The notes: generated from the letters alone by a model not told the origin. A DNA stretch of 64,000 nt from Micromonospora sp. U21 (GCF_018070045.1 NZ_JAGPYK010000012.1:62001-126000); one strand, 5' to 3'; shown: positions 1 through 9,692, counted from the stretch's first letter. Program-made: numbers and translations.

Positions 1-23
1 TCATGCCGGGCACACTAGTGGCC

Positions 24-1247
24 ATGCCCGGCGTCCTTCCAGATGGTGAGACCGTCCCCGCCGACGGATCGCTGCCCGCCACCGCCACCACCACGGTCGG
101 CGCGCGCGGCTTCGGCGTGTACGTCCACGTGCCGTTCTGCGCCAGCCGCTGCGGCTACTGCGACTTCAACACCTACACATCGGCTGAGTTGGGCGGCGGC
201 GCCAGCCGCGAGGGGTACGCCGACACCGTGCTGGCCGAGCTGGCGCTCGCCGCCCGGGTGCTCGGCGACAGCCCACCGCCGCGGGTCGACACGGTCTTCG
301 TCGGAGGTGGCACGCCCACCCTGCTCCCCGCCGACGACCTGGCCCGCATCCTCGACGGCATCGACCGCACCTGGGGGCTGGCCGCCGACGCCGAGGTCAC
401 CACCGAGGCCAACCCGGAATCGGTCACCCCGGAGTCGCTGAAGCTGCTGCGGGCCGCCGGGTACACCCGGATCTCGCTCGGCATGCAGTCCGCCTCCCCG
501 GGGGTGCTGGCGATCCTGGACCGCAAGCACAGCGCCGGCCGGGCCACCGCCGCCGCCCTGGAGGCGCGCGACGCCGGGTTCGAGCACGTCAACCTGGACC
601 TGATCTACGGCACCCCGGGGGAGCGGGCCGGGGACTTCGCCGCCTCGCTCGACCAGGTGGTCGCCGCCGGGGTGGACCACGTCAGCGCGTACGCCCTGAT
701 CGTGGAGGACGGCACCCGGCTGGCCGCCCGGATGCGCCGCGGCGAGCTGCCGTACCCCAGCGACGACGTCGCCGCGGACCGCTACCTGGCCGCGGAGGCT
801 GCCCTCGACGCGGCCGGCCTGTCCTGGTACGAGGTCTCCAACTGGGCCAGCACCGACGAGGCCCGGTGCCGGCACAACCTGCTCTACTGGACCGGCGCCG
901 ACTGGTGGGGGCTGGGCCCCGGGGCGCACAGCCACGTCGGCGGGGTGCGCTGGTGGAACGTCAAGCACCCGTCTGCGTACGCGCAGCGGCTGGCCGCCGG
1001 CGCGTCACCCGGCCTGGCCCGGGAGGTGCTCACCGCCGACGAGACGCACATGGAGGACGTGATGCTCCGGCTGCGGCTCGCCACCGGCCTGCCGCTGGCG
1101 GTGCTCGACGCCACCGGCCGGGCCGGCGCCGAGCGGGCGCTGGCCGGCGGCCTGCTGGCCGCACCGGAGTACGCGGCCGGCCGGGCGGTGCTCACCCTGC
1201 GCGGGCGGCTGCTCGCCGACGCCGTGGTGCGCGACCTGCTGCCCTGA
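24..1247 (+). CDS. hemW: Radical SAM heme chaperone HemW (HemN-like)
   Basis: About 407 aa. HemW proteins are radical SAM enzymes that bind heme and are thought to insert it into respiratory proteins; they are often misannotated as oxygen-independent coproporphyrinogen III oxidase. The 4Fe-4S ligand motif CxxxCxxC is seen at residues 39, 43 and 46 (CASRCGYC), followed by the GGGTPT glycine motif and a HemN-type C-terminal domain. The start at 24 is preferred to the in-frame ATG at position 3 because the conserved part begins there; the window edge hides further upstream sequence. It opens the conserved block that continues with hrcA and dnaJ2. Confidence 0.93.
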   Translation: MPGVLPDGETVPADGSLPATATTTVGARGFGVYVHVPFCASRCGYCDFNTYTSAELGGGASREGYADTVLAELALAARVLGDSPPPRVDTVFVGGGTPTLLPADDLARILDGIDRTWGLAADAEVTTEANPESVTPESLKLLRAAGYTRISLGMQSASPGVLAILDRKHSAGRATAAALEARDAGFEHVNLDLIYGTPGERAGDFAASLDQVVAAGVDHVSAYALIVEDGTRLAARMRRGELPYPSDDVAADRYLAAEAALDAAGLSWYEVSNWASTDEARCRHNLLYWTGADWWGLGPGAHSHVGGVRWWNVKHPSAYAQRLAAGASPGLAREVLTADETHMEDVMLRLRLATGLPLAVLDATGRAGAERALAGGLLAAPEYAAGRAVLTLRGRLLADAVVRDLLP

Positions 1248-1287
1248 GCCGGTGCACCGGGCCGGCCGGGGGAGCGGCCGACCCGGG

Positions 1288-1956
1288 TCACTTGATGAAA
1301 CTTGCCGACATCGGGTAGCGGTAGGGCTGACCCTCGTTGGCCTTCATGCCGGCGATGATCCCGAACAGGATCTGGATCACCACCACCGCGATGCTGGGCA
1401 GGAAGAGCAGGCACCAGCTGACGAAGAGCAGCACGAACGCGATGATCGACCAGAGGATCTGGAAGTTCAGCGCGGCCAGGGCGTGCGCCCGGACGGCCGG
1501 CGACTGCTGACCGCGGGCCAGATAGGCGATGAGCGGGGCGACGAAGCCCAGCGGACCGAAGCTGATCAGCGCGCCGACGGCGCCGCCGAAGTGCGCGACC
1601 AGCGCCCACGTCTTGTCCTCGTTGCTGGCGTAGCCGCCGCCGGGGCCGCCGTAGGCGCCGCCGGTCGGATAGCCGCCAGGGGGATAGCCGCCAGGGGGAT
1701 AGCCCCCGGGGGGCGGGTAGCCCCCGGGCGGAGGGTAGCCCCCGGGCGGAGGGTAGCCGCCCGACGGCGGTTGGTCACCGGTGGGCGGCGGATAGCCACC
1801 GGCCGGGGGATAGCCGCCCGGGCCGGGTGCCCCGGACAGTGGTGCGGTGGGTGGCTCGGCCGGGGAGGCCGGGCCGGGAGCGGCCGGCGGGTAGGTCGGC
1901 TCCGGCTGCTGATCGCCGGGGTCTCCCGCACCGGGAGGGCGAGGTGGTTCAGTCAT
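1288..1956 (-). CDS. DUF4870 membrane protein with Pro/Gly/Tyr-rich N-terminus
   Basis: 222 aa. The first 115 or so residues are low-complexity and contain many tandem GGYPPP/GGYPPG units. The C-terminal half is a DUF4870-type membrane domain with about three hydrophobic segments (the stretch around HFGGAVGALISFGPLGFVAPL and two more). The family function is unknown; similar actinobacterial proteins also join a disordered PGY-rich tail to a small membrane domain. The start ATG (complement of 1954-1956) has no clear ribosome binding site, but a TACCGT -10 box lies 7 nt upstream, so the mRNA is probably leaderless. The repetitive DNA of the tail is a likely site of length variation. Confidence 0.85.
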   Translation of the reverse strand: MTEPPRPPGAGDPGDQQPEPTYPPAAPGPASPAEPPTAPLSGAPGPGGYPPAGGYPPPTGDQPPSGGYPPPGGYPPPGGYPPPGGYPPGGYPPGGYPTGGAYGGPGGGYASNEDKTWALVAHFGGAVGALISFGPLGFVAPLIAYLARGQQSPAVRAHALAALNFQILWSIIAFVLLFVSWCLLFLPSIAVVVIQILFGIIAGMKANEGQPYRYPMSASFIK

Positions 1957-1963
1957 GGATGTC

Positions 1964-1969
1964 ACGGTA
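1964..1969 (-). promoter_or_regulatory. Putative -10 box (TACCGT), leaderless promoter of DUF4870 gene
   Basis: The hexamer fits TAnnnT and lies 7 nt before the ATG, placing the transcription start at or next to the A of the start codon. No Shine-Dalgarno sequence is present. Inferred from position only. Confidence 0.5.
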
Positions 1970-2072
1970 GGGGCCGGTGGCAACGCCGCACCAGAGCGAC
2001 ACCGCCGGGACGGCCCGGCTGAACGGACAGCGACGCCCTTGATCATCGCGCTGGCGGGCGCGCCGACGTAGA

Positions 2073-2099
2073 CTGGCACTCGTTACAGTCGAGTGCCAG
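2073..2099 (+). promoter_or_regulatory. CIRCE operator (HrcA binding site)
   Basis: A perfect 9-bp inverted repeat, CTGGCACTC and GAGTGCCAG, separated by exactly 9 nt. This fits the CIRCE consensus TTAGCACTC-N9-GAGTGCTAA and lies 57 nt upstream of hrcA. A TAGACT hexamer at 2069-2074 that overlaps the left arm could be the -10 box, so HrcA binding would block transcription start. Known CIRCE function: heat-shock repression by HrcA with GroEL as co-factor; here it implies autoregulation of hrcA-dnaJ2. Confidence 0.95.
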
Positions 2100-2155
2100 G
2101 ACGGCCCGCCGGCCCCACCGTGCCGGCGGCCGACGTGCGACAGGAGGTGCGGAGG

Positions 2156-3178
2156 ATGGGTCTCGACGACCGCAAGCTCGCCGTGCTCCGCGCCATCGTC
2201 GAGGACTACGTCTCCACGCAGGAGCCGGTCGGCAGCAAGGCGCTGGTCGAGCGGCACCAGCTCGGTGTCTCCCCGGCCACCGTCCGCAACGACATGGCCG
2301 TGCTGGAGGAGGAGGGCTACATCCGGCAGCCGCACACCAGTGCCGGCCGGGTGCCCACCGACCGCGGCTACCGCCTCTTCGTCGACCGGTTGTCCCGGGT
2401 CAAGCCGCTCAGCCCGGCCGAGCGCCGGGCCATCGAGCGCTTCCTGGTCGGCGCGGTCGACCTCGACGACGTGGTGCACCGCACGGTACGGCTGCTCGCC
2501 CAACTGACCCGGCAGGTCGCCGTGGTGCAGTACCCGAGCCTGGCCCGCTCCTCGGTACGCCACCTGGAGCTGGTGCCGATCTCCACCACCCGGCTGATGC
2601 TCGTCATGATCGCGGACACCGGGCGGGTGGAGCAGCGACTCGTGGAGCTGCCCGGTCCGGTGCCCGCCGACGACGTCACCGATCTGCGCCGACTGATCAA
2701 CGAGAAGCTCGCCAACGCGCGGCTGTCCGAGACGCCACCGCTGGTGCAGGCGCTGGTCGAGGAAGCGCCGACCGGGCTGCGTCCGACCATGACCACGCTC
2801 GCCACCGTTCTGCTGGAGACGCTGGTCGAGCGGCACGAGGAGCGGATCGCGCTCGCCGGCACCGCGAACCTCACCCGGGGCGGCCTGCTCGACTTCCAGG
2901 GCTCCCTGCGGCCGATCCTCGAGGCTCTGGAGGAGGAGGTCGTGCTGCTCAAGCTCATCGGTGAGACCGAGCCGAGCACGACCCGGGTGCTGATCGGCGA
3001 CGAGAACGAGTTCGACAACCTGCGCGCCGCCTCGGTGGTCAGCACCGGCTACGGCCCGGGCACCACCATCGTGGGCGGCCTGGGGGTGCTGGGGCCCACC
3101 CGGATGGACTACCCCGGCAACATCGCCACGGTGCGCGCCGTGGCACGCTACGTGGGCGAGTTGCTGGCCCAGAACTGA
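2156..3178 (+). CDS. hrcA: Heat-inducible transcription repressor HrcA
   Basis: 340 aa, normal family length. An N-terminal winged helix (about residues 1-75, with the conserved EPVGSKALVERH and PHTSAGRVPTDRGYR stretches) precedes the GAF-like HrcA core, ending in the conserved YPGNIATVRAVARYVGELL-type tail. It represses chaperone genes through CIRCE, and a perfect CIRCE lies just upstream. The ATG at 2156 is chosen over the frame-open ATG at 2093 because it follows AGGAGGTGCGGAGG and begins at the conserved MGLDDRKLAVLRAIVEDY. dnaJ2 follows 73 nt downstream and is probably co-transcribed. Confidence 0.96.
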   Translation: MGLDDRKLAVLRAIVEDYVSTQEPVGSKALVERHQLGVSPATVRNDMAVLEEEGYIRQPHTSAGRVPTDRGYRLFVDRLSRVKPLSPAERRAIERFLVGAVDLDDVVHRTVRLLAQLTRQVAVVQYPSLARSSVRHLELVPISTTRLMLVMIADTGRVEQRLVELPGPVPADDVTDLRRLINEKLANARLSETPPLVQALVEEAPTGLRPTMTTLATVLLETLVERHEERIALAGTANLTRGGLLDFQGSLRPILEALEEEVVLLKLIGETEPSTTRVLIGDENEFDNLRAASVVSTGYGPGTTIVGGLGVLGPTRMDYPGNIATVRAVARYVGELLAQN

Positions 3179-3251
3179 TTGGTCAGGGCCGACGGCCGGC
3201 TGCGGCCGCCGACCGGCGCAACGCGAGACGAACATGAGGACACGGAACGCA

Positions 3252-4397
3252 GTGGCCAGGGACTACTACGGCATTCTCGGTGTGAGCCGGGAAGCCTCCG
3301 ATGACGAGATCAAGCGCGCCTACCGCAAGCTGGCGCGCCAGTTCCACCCGGACGTCAATCCGGACCCGGAGGCTCAGGAGAAGTTCAAGGACATCAACGC
3401 CGCGTACGAGGTGCTCTCGGACGACCGGAAGCGGCAGATCGTCGACCTGGGCGGCGACCCGCTCGCCCCGGGTGGCGGCGGCGCCGGTGGGCCGGGCGGT
3501 CCCGGCGGGGCCGGTCCGTTCGTCGGGTTCCAGGACATCATGGACGCGTTCTTCGGCGGCGCGGCGGGTGGCGCCCGCGGCCCGCGCCCGCGTACCCGGC
3601 CGGGCGCCGACGCGATCCTGCGGCTGGAGCTGGACCTGCACGAGACGGCGTTCGGCGTCGAGGCCCCGATCACGGTCGACACCGCGGTGCTCTGCACCAC
3701 CTGCTCCGGCGCCGGCACGGCCGCCGGCACCCACCTGGCCACCTGCGAGGCGTGCGGCGGCCGGGGCGAGGTGCAGTCGGTGCAGCGCACCTTCCTCGGC
3801 CAGGTGGTCTCCGCCCGGCCGTGCACCGTGTGCCAGGGCTACGGCACCACGATCCCGCACCCCTGCCCCACCTGCGCCGGCGACGGCCGGGTGCGTACCC
3901 GCCGCTCGCTGACCGTCAAGATCCCGGCCGGCGTCGAGGACGGCATGCGGATCCGGCTGGCCCAGCAGGGCGAGGTGGGCCCCGGTGGCGGCACCGCCGG
4001 TGACCTCTACGTGGAGATCCACGAGCGGCCGCACGACGTGTACTCCCGCAAGGGCGACGACCTGCACTGCCGGGTCACCGTGCCGATGACGGCGGCGGCG
4101 CTGGGCACCCGGCTGACCATCAAGACGCTGGACAGCGAGGAGACCGTCGACGTCAAGGCCGGCACCCAGCCCGCCAGCACCCTTCGACTGCGCGCCCGGG
4201 GCGTGCCGCACCTGCGCGGCACCGGCCGGGGCGACCTCTACGTGCACCTGGACGTGCGGACGCCGACCAAGCTCGACCCGGACCAGGAGAAGATGCTGCG
4301 CGACTTCGCCAAGACCCGGGGCGAGGAGGTCGCCGAGCTGACCAAGCAGGGCGGCTTCTTCTCCCGGATGCGCGACGCGTTCAACGGCCACGCCTGA
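3252..4397 (+). CDS. dnaJ: Chaperone protein DnaJ (DnaJ2 type)
   Basis: 381 aa. DnaJ delivers unfolded substrates to DnaK and stimulates its ATPase. The J domain (residues 1-65) has the HPD motif at 32-34. A Gly-rich linker follows, then four CxxCxGxG zinc-finger repeats (CTTCSGAG, CEACGGRG, CTVCQGYG, CPTCAGDG), and the C-terminal substrate-binding domains. The GTG at 3252 is preferred over the ATG at 3234 because the J domain starts with (M)ARDYYGILGV and GAGGA lies 11 nt before it. Clustering with hrcA rather than dnaK-grpE is typical of the second actinobacterial DnaJ. Confidence 0.95.
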   Translation: MARDYYGILGVSREASDDEIKRAYRKLARQFHPDVNPDPEAQEKFKDINAAYEVLSDDRKRQIVDLGGDPLAPGGGGAGGPGGPGGAGPFVGFQDIMDAFFGGAAGGARGPRPRTRPGADAILRLELDLHETAFGVEAPITVDTAVLCTTCSGAGTAAGTHLATCEACGGRGEVQSVQRTFLGQVVSARPCTVCQGYGTTIPHPCPTCAGDGRVRTRRSLTVKIPAGVEDGMRIRLAQQGEVGPGGGTAGDLYVEIHERPHDVYSRKGDDLHCRVTVPMTAAALGTRLTIKTLDSEETVDVKAGTQPASTLRLRARGVPHLRGTGRGDLYVHLDVRTPTKLDPDQEKMLRDFAKTRGEEVAELTKQGGFFSRMRDAFNGHA

Positions 4398-4438
4398 CCG
4401 GCTCCCGGGCTCGCCGTCCGTGCCGCCGACGCTGCGGC

Positions 4439-4444
4439 TAGCCT
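4439..4444 (+). promoter_or_regulatory. Putative -10 box (TAGCCT), leaderless promoter of rsmE
   Basis: A TAnnnT hexamer 7 nt before the GTG start of rsmE. There is no ribosome binding site, so translation is probably leaderless despite the short gap after dnaJ. Confidence 0.45.
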
Positions 4445-4451
4445 GATCATC

Positions 4452-5186
4452 GTGTCCGCCCCGCTGTTCCTGGTCGAGTCGCTGCCCACCGCCGACACGA
4501 TGACCCTCGATGGTCCCGAGGGGCACCACGCCGCCACCGTGCAGCGGCTGCGGGTCGGCGAGGAGCTGCTGCTCGCCGATGGCCAGGGCGGCACGGCCGC
4601 CGCAGTTGTCACCGCCGTCGGCCGGGGCAGCCTGGAGCTCACCGTCACCTCCCGGGGGTACGCGGACGCGCCCGTACCCCGGCTGGTGGTCGTGCAGGGC
4701 ATCGCCAAGGGCGACCGGGGCGAGCTGGCCGTGCAGGCGATGACCGAGGTCGGGGTGGACGAGATCGTGCCCTGGGCGGCGGTCCGCTCGGTGACCCAGT
4801 GGCGCGGCGACCGGGGCGTACGGGCCCGGGACAAGTGGGTGGCCACCGCCCGGGAGGCGGCCAAGCAGGCCCGCCGCCCCTGGCTGCCGGTGGTGGCCGG
4901 GGCGCCGGACGAGTCGACAGCCACGGTGGCCCGCCGGATCGCCGGTGCCGCGGCCACGTTCGTGCTGCACGAAGAGGCCGACGAGCGGCTGACCACCGCC
5001 GACCTGCCGTCCGCCGGGGAGATCGTCCTGGTGGTCGGCCCGGAGGGCGGTATCGCCCCCGCCGAGCTGACCTCCTTCCGCGAGGCCGGCGGCCGGCCGG
5101 TCCGGCTCGGGCCCGCGGTGCTGCGCACCTCCACTGCCGGGGTGGCGGCGCTCAGCGTGCTCGCCACCCGGCTCGGCCGCTGGTAG
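4452..5186 (+). CDS. rsmE: 16S rRNA m3U1498 methyltransferase RsmE
   Basis: 244 aa. It methylates N3 of U1498 in 16S rRNA using SAM. The N-terminal PUA-like domain (about residues 1-70, with EGHHAATVQRLRVGEELLL) is followed by a C-terminal SPOUT/trefoil-knot methyltransferase domain with the signature VGPEGGIAPAEL and the terminal LGPAVLRTSTAG motif. The family usually has 230-250 aa. The start is GTG. It follows dnaJ at a 54-nt distance, the same order as in other actinobacteria. Confidence 0.95.
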   Translation: MSAPLFLVESLPTADTMTLDGPEGHHAATVQRLRVGEELLLADGQGGTAAAVVTAVGRGSLELTVTSRGYADAPVPRLVVVQGIAKGDRGELAVQAMTEVGVDEIVPWAAVRSVTQWRGDRGVRARDKWVATAREAAKQARRPWLPVVAGAPDESTATVARRIAGAAATFVLHEEADERLTTADLPSAGEIVLVVGPEGGIAPAELTSFREAGGRPVRLGPAVLRTSTAGVAALSVLATRLGRW

Positions 5187-5405
5187 TCCGGCCTCCAAGC
5201 GTCTCCCACGCCCGATGGTCATTCCTGGCTCCCGCCCCGGCCCTCGTCCGGCGGCTATGCCCGGCCCCGAGCACCTTGCCCGCGAGGAGCAGGTTGGCGA
5301 CTCGACGCCGGCCCGCTGTCGCCGGGCTGACCGTGGTCGGCCTGACGGCTCTCGGCGGCGTGGTCGTGCGGGACGACAAAGCCCGGCTCGGTCGGCCCCG
5401 GGCGA

Positions 5406-6176
5406 TCAGCTGCGCAGGTAGGAGGCGCCGTTGAGGTCGACGATGGTGCCGGAGGCCCACTCGGCCTGGGGGGAGGCCAGCCAGTGCACCGCGGCGGCGA
5501 TCTCCTCCGGCTGGGCCACCCGGTCGAAGGGGCTCTGCGCCCGGATGGCCGCGCCCTGCTCGCCGCGCAGGTGCTCGGTCGTCATGTCGGTCGCCACGAA
5601 ACCCGGCGCGACGGTGGCGACCGTGATGCCGTACGGCGCGAGCGCCACGGCGAGGGACTGGCCCAACGCGTTCAGCCCTGCCTTGCTGGCGCCGTACGCC
5701 GGCTGGTCCGGCTCGCCGCGGAACGCGCCGCGGGACGAGACGTTGACGATCCGGCCGCCACGCTCCCGCATGTGCTGGGCGGCGCACCAGGTGACGTTGC
5801 CGGCCCCGGTCAGGTTGGTCTCCAACACCAGCCGCCAGCGCTTCTGCCACTCCTCGTAGGAGGCGCCGAAGACTGGATGCGGGTCGTCCCGGTCGCCGTA
5901 CGTCCCGGCGTTGTTGACCAGCACGTCCAGCCCGCCGAGCAGGTCGGCGGCCCGGTCGACCATGGCCCGGACCGCGTCCGGATCGGTGAGGTCGGCGCGG
6001 ACCACCACGTGCCCCGTGCCGGGCAGTTCGGCGCGTAGCTCCTCAGCCGCGTCCGCGGAGTCGCGATGGTGGATGGCCACCCGATCGCCGCCGACGGCGA
6101 ACGCCGTCGCCACCGCCCGGCCGATCCCGCGCGAGGCCCCGGTCACCAGTACCGCCCGATCCGTCACGCCGGACAT
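5406..6176 (-). CDS. SDR family oxidoreductase (FabG-like)
   Basis: 256 aa. A classical short-chain dehydrogenase/reductase with the NAD(P)-binding TGASRGIG at residues 12-19, NNAG near 88-91, a catalytic Ser around 147 and YxxxK at 161/165. It resembles 3-oxoacyl-ACP reductases, but the substrate cannot be told from sequence. It stands alone, convergent with rsmE across 219 nt in which nothing was recognised. The start ATG has GGCAGG just before it. Confidence 0.9.
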   Translation of the reverse strand: MSGVTDRAVLVTGASRGIGRAVATAFAVGGDRVAIHHRDSADAAEELRAELPGTGHVVVRADLTDPDAVRAMVDRAADLLGGLDVLVNNAGTYGDRDDPHPVFGASYEEWQKRWRLVLETNLTGAGNVTWCAAQHMRERGGRIVNVSSRGAFRGEPDQPAYGASKAGLNALGQSLAVALAPYGITVATVAPGFVATDMTTEHLRGEQGAAIRAQSPFDRVAQPEEIAAAVHWLASPQAEWASGTIVDLNGASYLRS

Positions 6177-6196
6177 CCTGCCGTAGCCACGCGAAC

Positions 6197-6253
6197 GTTA
6201 GGAAGGGACCCTTCCTCTACCGGAGGCGTTAACAGGGGGCCCTTCCTTACACT
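6197..6253 (+). repeat. Dispersed GGGCCC-rich intergenic element, copy A
   Basis: About 57 bp built from two short C/G-rich palindromes (AGGAAGGGACCCTTCCT and a GGGGGCCCTTCCT block) joined by TCTACCGGAGGCGTTAA, and ending in CCTTCCTTACACT. Copies B (35787-35843, inverted) and C (36969-37027) share the same blocks. In copy A the right edge supplies the TACACT -10 box of the next gene. Its origin is unknown; no transposase is nearby. Confidence 0.85.
6248..6253 (+). promoter_or_regulatory. Putative -10 box (TACACT) at edge of repeat copy A
   Basis: A TAnnnT hexamer with exactly 6 nt to the ATG at 6260, so the predicted +1 is the A of ATG. The same arrangement is seen in copy C in front of dusB. 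Confidence 0.5.
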
Positions 6254-6259
6254 GCCCCG

Positions 6260-6619
6260 ATGGGATCCGACTGCCTGTTCTGCCGCATCGTCGCCGGGGA
6301 GATCCCGGCCACCGTGGTCCGGGAGACCGCCACCACGCTCGCCTTCCGCGACATCGGCCCGAAGGCGCCGGTGCACATCCTGGTCATTCCGAAGGAGCAC
6401 TACGCCGACATCGCCACCCTCGCCCAGGGCGACCCGGGGCTGGCCGCTGAGGTGCTGGCCACGGCCGCCGTGGTCGCCGACGACGAGGGCCTGCTCGGCG
6501 ACGGCTTCCGGCTGATGTTCAACACCGGGGCGTACGGAGGGCAGGAGGTGTTCCACGCGCACGCGCACCTGCTCGGTGGTGCGCCGCTCGGCCCGATGCT
6601 CGCCCGGGACCTGGCGTGA
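6260..6619 (+). CDS. HIT family protein (HINT-like nucleotide hydrolase)
   Basis: 119 aa. Histidine-triad proteins hydrolyse nucleoside phosphoramidates and related nucleotides. The signature H-x-H-x-H is at residues 99, 101 and 103 (HAHAHLL), and the N-terminal CLFCRIVAGEIPA is typical of the HINT subgroup. It lacks a Shine-Dalgarno sequence and is probably leaderless from the repeat-borne -10 box. The stop overlaps the GTG start of the next gene by 4 nt, indicating translational coupling. Confidence 0.93.
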   Translation: MGSDCLFCRIVAGEIPATVVRETATTLAFRDIGPKAPVHILVIPKEHYADIATLAQGDPGLAAEVLATAAVVADDEGLLGDGFRLMFNTGAYGGQEVFHAHAHLLGGAPLGPMLARDLA

Positions 6620-8013
6620 GCACTGAGCCGGTGTCCACCCGGGTCGTGGACGAGCGGCTGGGCCGGCTGGTCCGCCGGGTGCAGGCCGATGCCCGGGTGC
6701 CGGCGGTGTCGGCGGCGCTGCACCGGGCCGACCGTCCGCTCTGGAGCTGCACCGTCGGCGGCACCGGCACCGACAGCCCGCTGGGGCCGGGCACCCGGTT
6801 CCGGATCGGCTCGGTCACCAAGACCTTCACCGCGGTGCTCACCCTCCAGTGCCGCGACGACGGGCTGCTGGACCTGGACGACCCGGTGGGCCGGCACCTG
6901 GACCTGCCCGCGCACGGTGAGCTGACCGTCCGCCGGCTGCTGTCGCACACCGGAGGCCTGCAACGCGAGCCGTTCGGCGACGTCTGGGACAGCCTGCGCG
7001 CGCCGGACGTCGACCGGCTGGTGGCCGAGCTGGACCGGGCCGAGCGCGTGCTGCCGCCGGGCCGCCGCTTCCACTACTCGAACCTCGGCCTGGCCGTGCT
7101 CGGCCAGATGGTCGCCCGGCTGCGCGGCGCCAGCTGGGCGGAGGTGCTCACCGAGCGGGTGCTGACGCCGCTGGGGCTGACCGACACCGCCGCGGCTCCC
7201 GGGCCGGCGGCGGCCACCGGGTTCCTCGTCGACGCGTACTCCGACGAGGCGCACCCGGAGCCGCCGACCGACTTCGGCGCGGTCGGCCCGGCCGCCCAGC
7301 TCTGGAGCACCGCGACCGACATGGCCCGCTGGGCGGCGTTCCTCGCCGACCCGGCGGCGCTGGACCCGGCCGGCGCGGTGCTCGCTCCCGCCACCCTGGA
7401 CGAGATGCGCTGGCCGGTGACCACCACCGACGAGACGCTCTGGGGGGCCGGCTTCGGGCTCGGGCTGATCCTGGTGCCGCAGGGCGATCGGGTGGTGCAC
7501 GTGGGGCACGACGGGGCGATGCCCGGTTTCCTGGCCGCGGTGTACGGCCGGCGGGGCGGCGACGGCACGGCGGGCGCGATGGGCGCCGCGGTGCTCGGCT
7601 CCTCCGGCACGGCGGCGGAGCTGTTCGACCTGCCGCACCGGTTGCTCGCCGCGGCGGTCGAGCACGACCCGGCCGAGATCGAGCCGTGGCGGCCCGGCGC
7701 ACCCGCTCCGGCCGCCCTGCGGGGTCTGCTCGGCCGCTGGTGGGGCGAGGGTTTCGAGTACGTCTTCTCCTGGCACGACGGCACGCTGCGGGCGCGTGGG
7801 GCCGGCGACCCGGCGGGACGTCCACCGGCGATCTTCACCCCGCTGCCGGACCGGCCGGACGTGTTCCGCACGGTCTCCGGCCGGGAGGCGGGCGAGTTGC
7901 TGCGGCTGACCCGGGACGAGTCGGGTGCCGTGGTCCGGATGCACTGGGCGACGTACCGGTTCACCCGCCACCAGGAGACCTTCGAGCGGTACGACTTCCG
8001 GGCCGGTAGTTGA
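6616..8013 (+). CDS. Serine hydrolase, class C beta-lactamase/PBP4* family
   Basis: 465 aa. The penicillin-binding fold is indicated by S-x-x-K at 66-69 (SVTK), Y-x-N at 154-156 (YSN) and a late HxG-type motif in VGHDGAMPGF. A C-terminal extension of about 120 residues follows the catalytic domain, as in many actinobacterial esterase/peptidase members. No signal peptide is seen, so a cytoplasmic esterase or peptidase role is as likely as a cell-wall one. The GTG start overlaps the TGA of the HIT gene. Confidence 0.88.
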   Translation: MSTEPVSTRVVDERLGRLVRRVQADARVPAVSAALHRADRPLWSCTVGGTGTDSPLGPGTRFRIGSVTKTFTAVLTLQCRDDGLLDLDDPVGRHLDLPAHGELTVRRLLSHTGGLQREPFGDVWDSLRAPDVDRLVAELDRAERVLPPGRRFHYSNLGLAVLGQMVARLRGASWAEVLTERVLTPLGLTDTAAAPGPAAATGFLVDAYSDEAHPEPPTDFGAVGPAAQLWSTATDMARWAAFLADPAALDPAGAVLAPATLDEMRWPVTTTDETLWGAGFGLGLILVPQGDRVVHVGHDGAMPGFLAAVYGRRGGDGTAGAMGAAVLGSSGTAAELFDLPHRLLAAAVEHDPAEIEPWRPGAPAPAALRGLLGRWWGEGFEYVFSWHDGTLRARGAGDPAGRPPAIFTPLPDRPDVFRTVSGREAGELLRLTRDESGAVVRMHWATYRFTRHQETFERYDFRAGS

Positions 8014-8144
8014 TCGCGGCCAGCGGAAATGGACGCGATACGGGCCGCGTTGAACGGATACGATGGGGGTAACGTCCGCACGCCGTGCCAGCAGGGCCGG
8101 CGCCGAGATCGAGAGCAGGTGCGCAGGGCCCTTCGGCCCGACCT

Positions 8145-9203
<1,059 letters not shown>

Positions 9204-9218
9204 AGCAGAGGAAAGCAG

Positions 9219-9692
9219 TTGTCCATCGAGATCGCCAACGAGTCCGGTGTCGAGGTCGACACCGACGCCGTGCTCGCCGTCGCCCGGCACGCCCTCGACG
9301 AGATGGGGGTCAACCCCCTCGCCGAGCTGTCCGTGCTGCTGGTCGACATCGACTACATGACCGAGCTGAACCACCGCTGGATGGGTGGCGAAGGCCCGAC
9401 CGACGTGCTCGCGTTCCCCATGGACGAGGGCAGCGTCGACCACGGCCCGGGCGAGAGCGCCCCGTCCGGCGGCGAGCCGGCCCTGCTCGGCGACATCGTG
9501 CTCTGCCCGGAGGTGGCGGCCAAGCAGGCGGCGACCGCCGGGCACGCTCCGGCCGACGAGCTGCACCTGCTCACCGTGCACGGGGTGCTGCACCTGCTCG
9601 GCTACGACCACGCCGAGCCGGAGGAGGAGCGGGAGATGTTCGCGCTCCAGGCCCGACTGCTGGCGAGCTGGCGGTCGACCCGCACCCAGTGA
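9219..9692 (+). CDS. ybeY: Endoribonuclease YbeY
   Basis: 157 aa. YbeY is a zinc-dependent RNase that takes part in 16S rRNA 3' maturation and ribosome quality control. The metal site H-x3-H-x5-H is at 121, 125 and 131 (HGVLHLLGYDH). The start is TTG, 15 nt after the phoH stop, supported by an AGAGGAA ribosome binding site. It is coupled to the next gene by a GTGA overlap. Confidence 0.96.
   Translation: MSIEIANESGVEVDTDAVLAVARHALDEMGVNPLAELSVLLVDIDYMTELNHRWMGGEGPTDVLAFPMDEGSVDHGPGESAPSGGEPALLGDIVLCPEVAAKQAATAGHAPADELHLLTVHGVLHLLGYDHAEPEEEREMFALQARLLASWRSTRTQ

Noticed and set aside
5187..5405. Possible small gene between rsmE and the SDR gene
   Set aside because: Frames at 5215-5421 and 5152-5850 lack ribosome binding sites and show low-complexity, Arg-rich sequence.
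6197..6253. Reading the GGGCCC element as an insertion sequence
   Set aside because: Too short for a transposase and no target-site duplication can be shown; it is called a dispersed repeat only.
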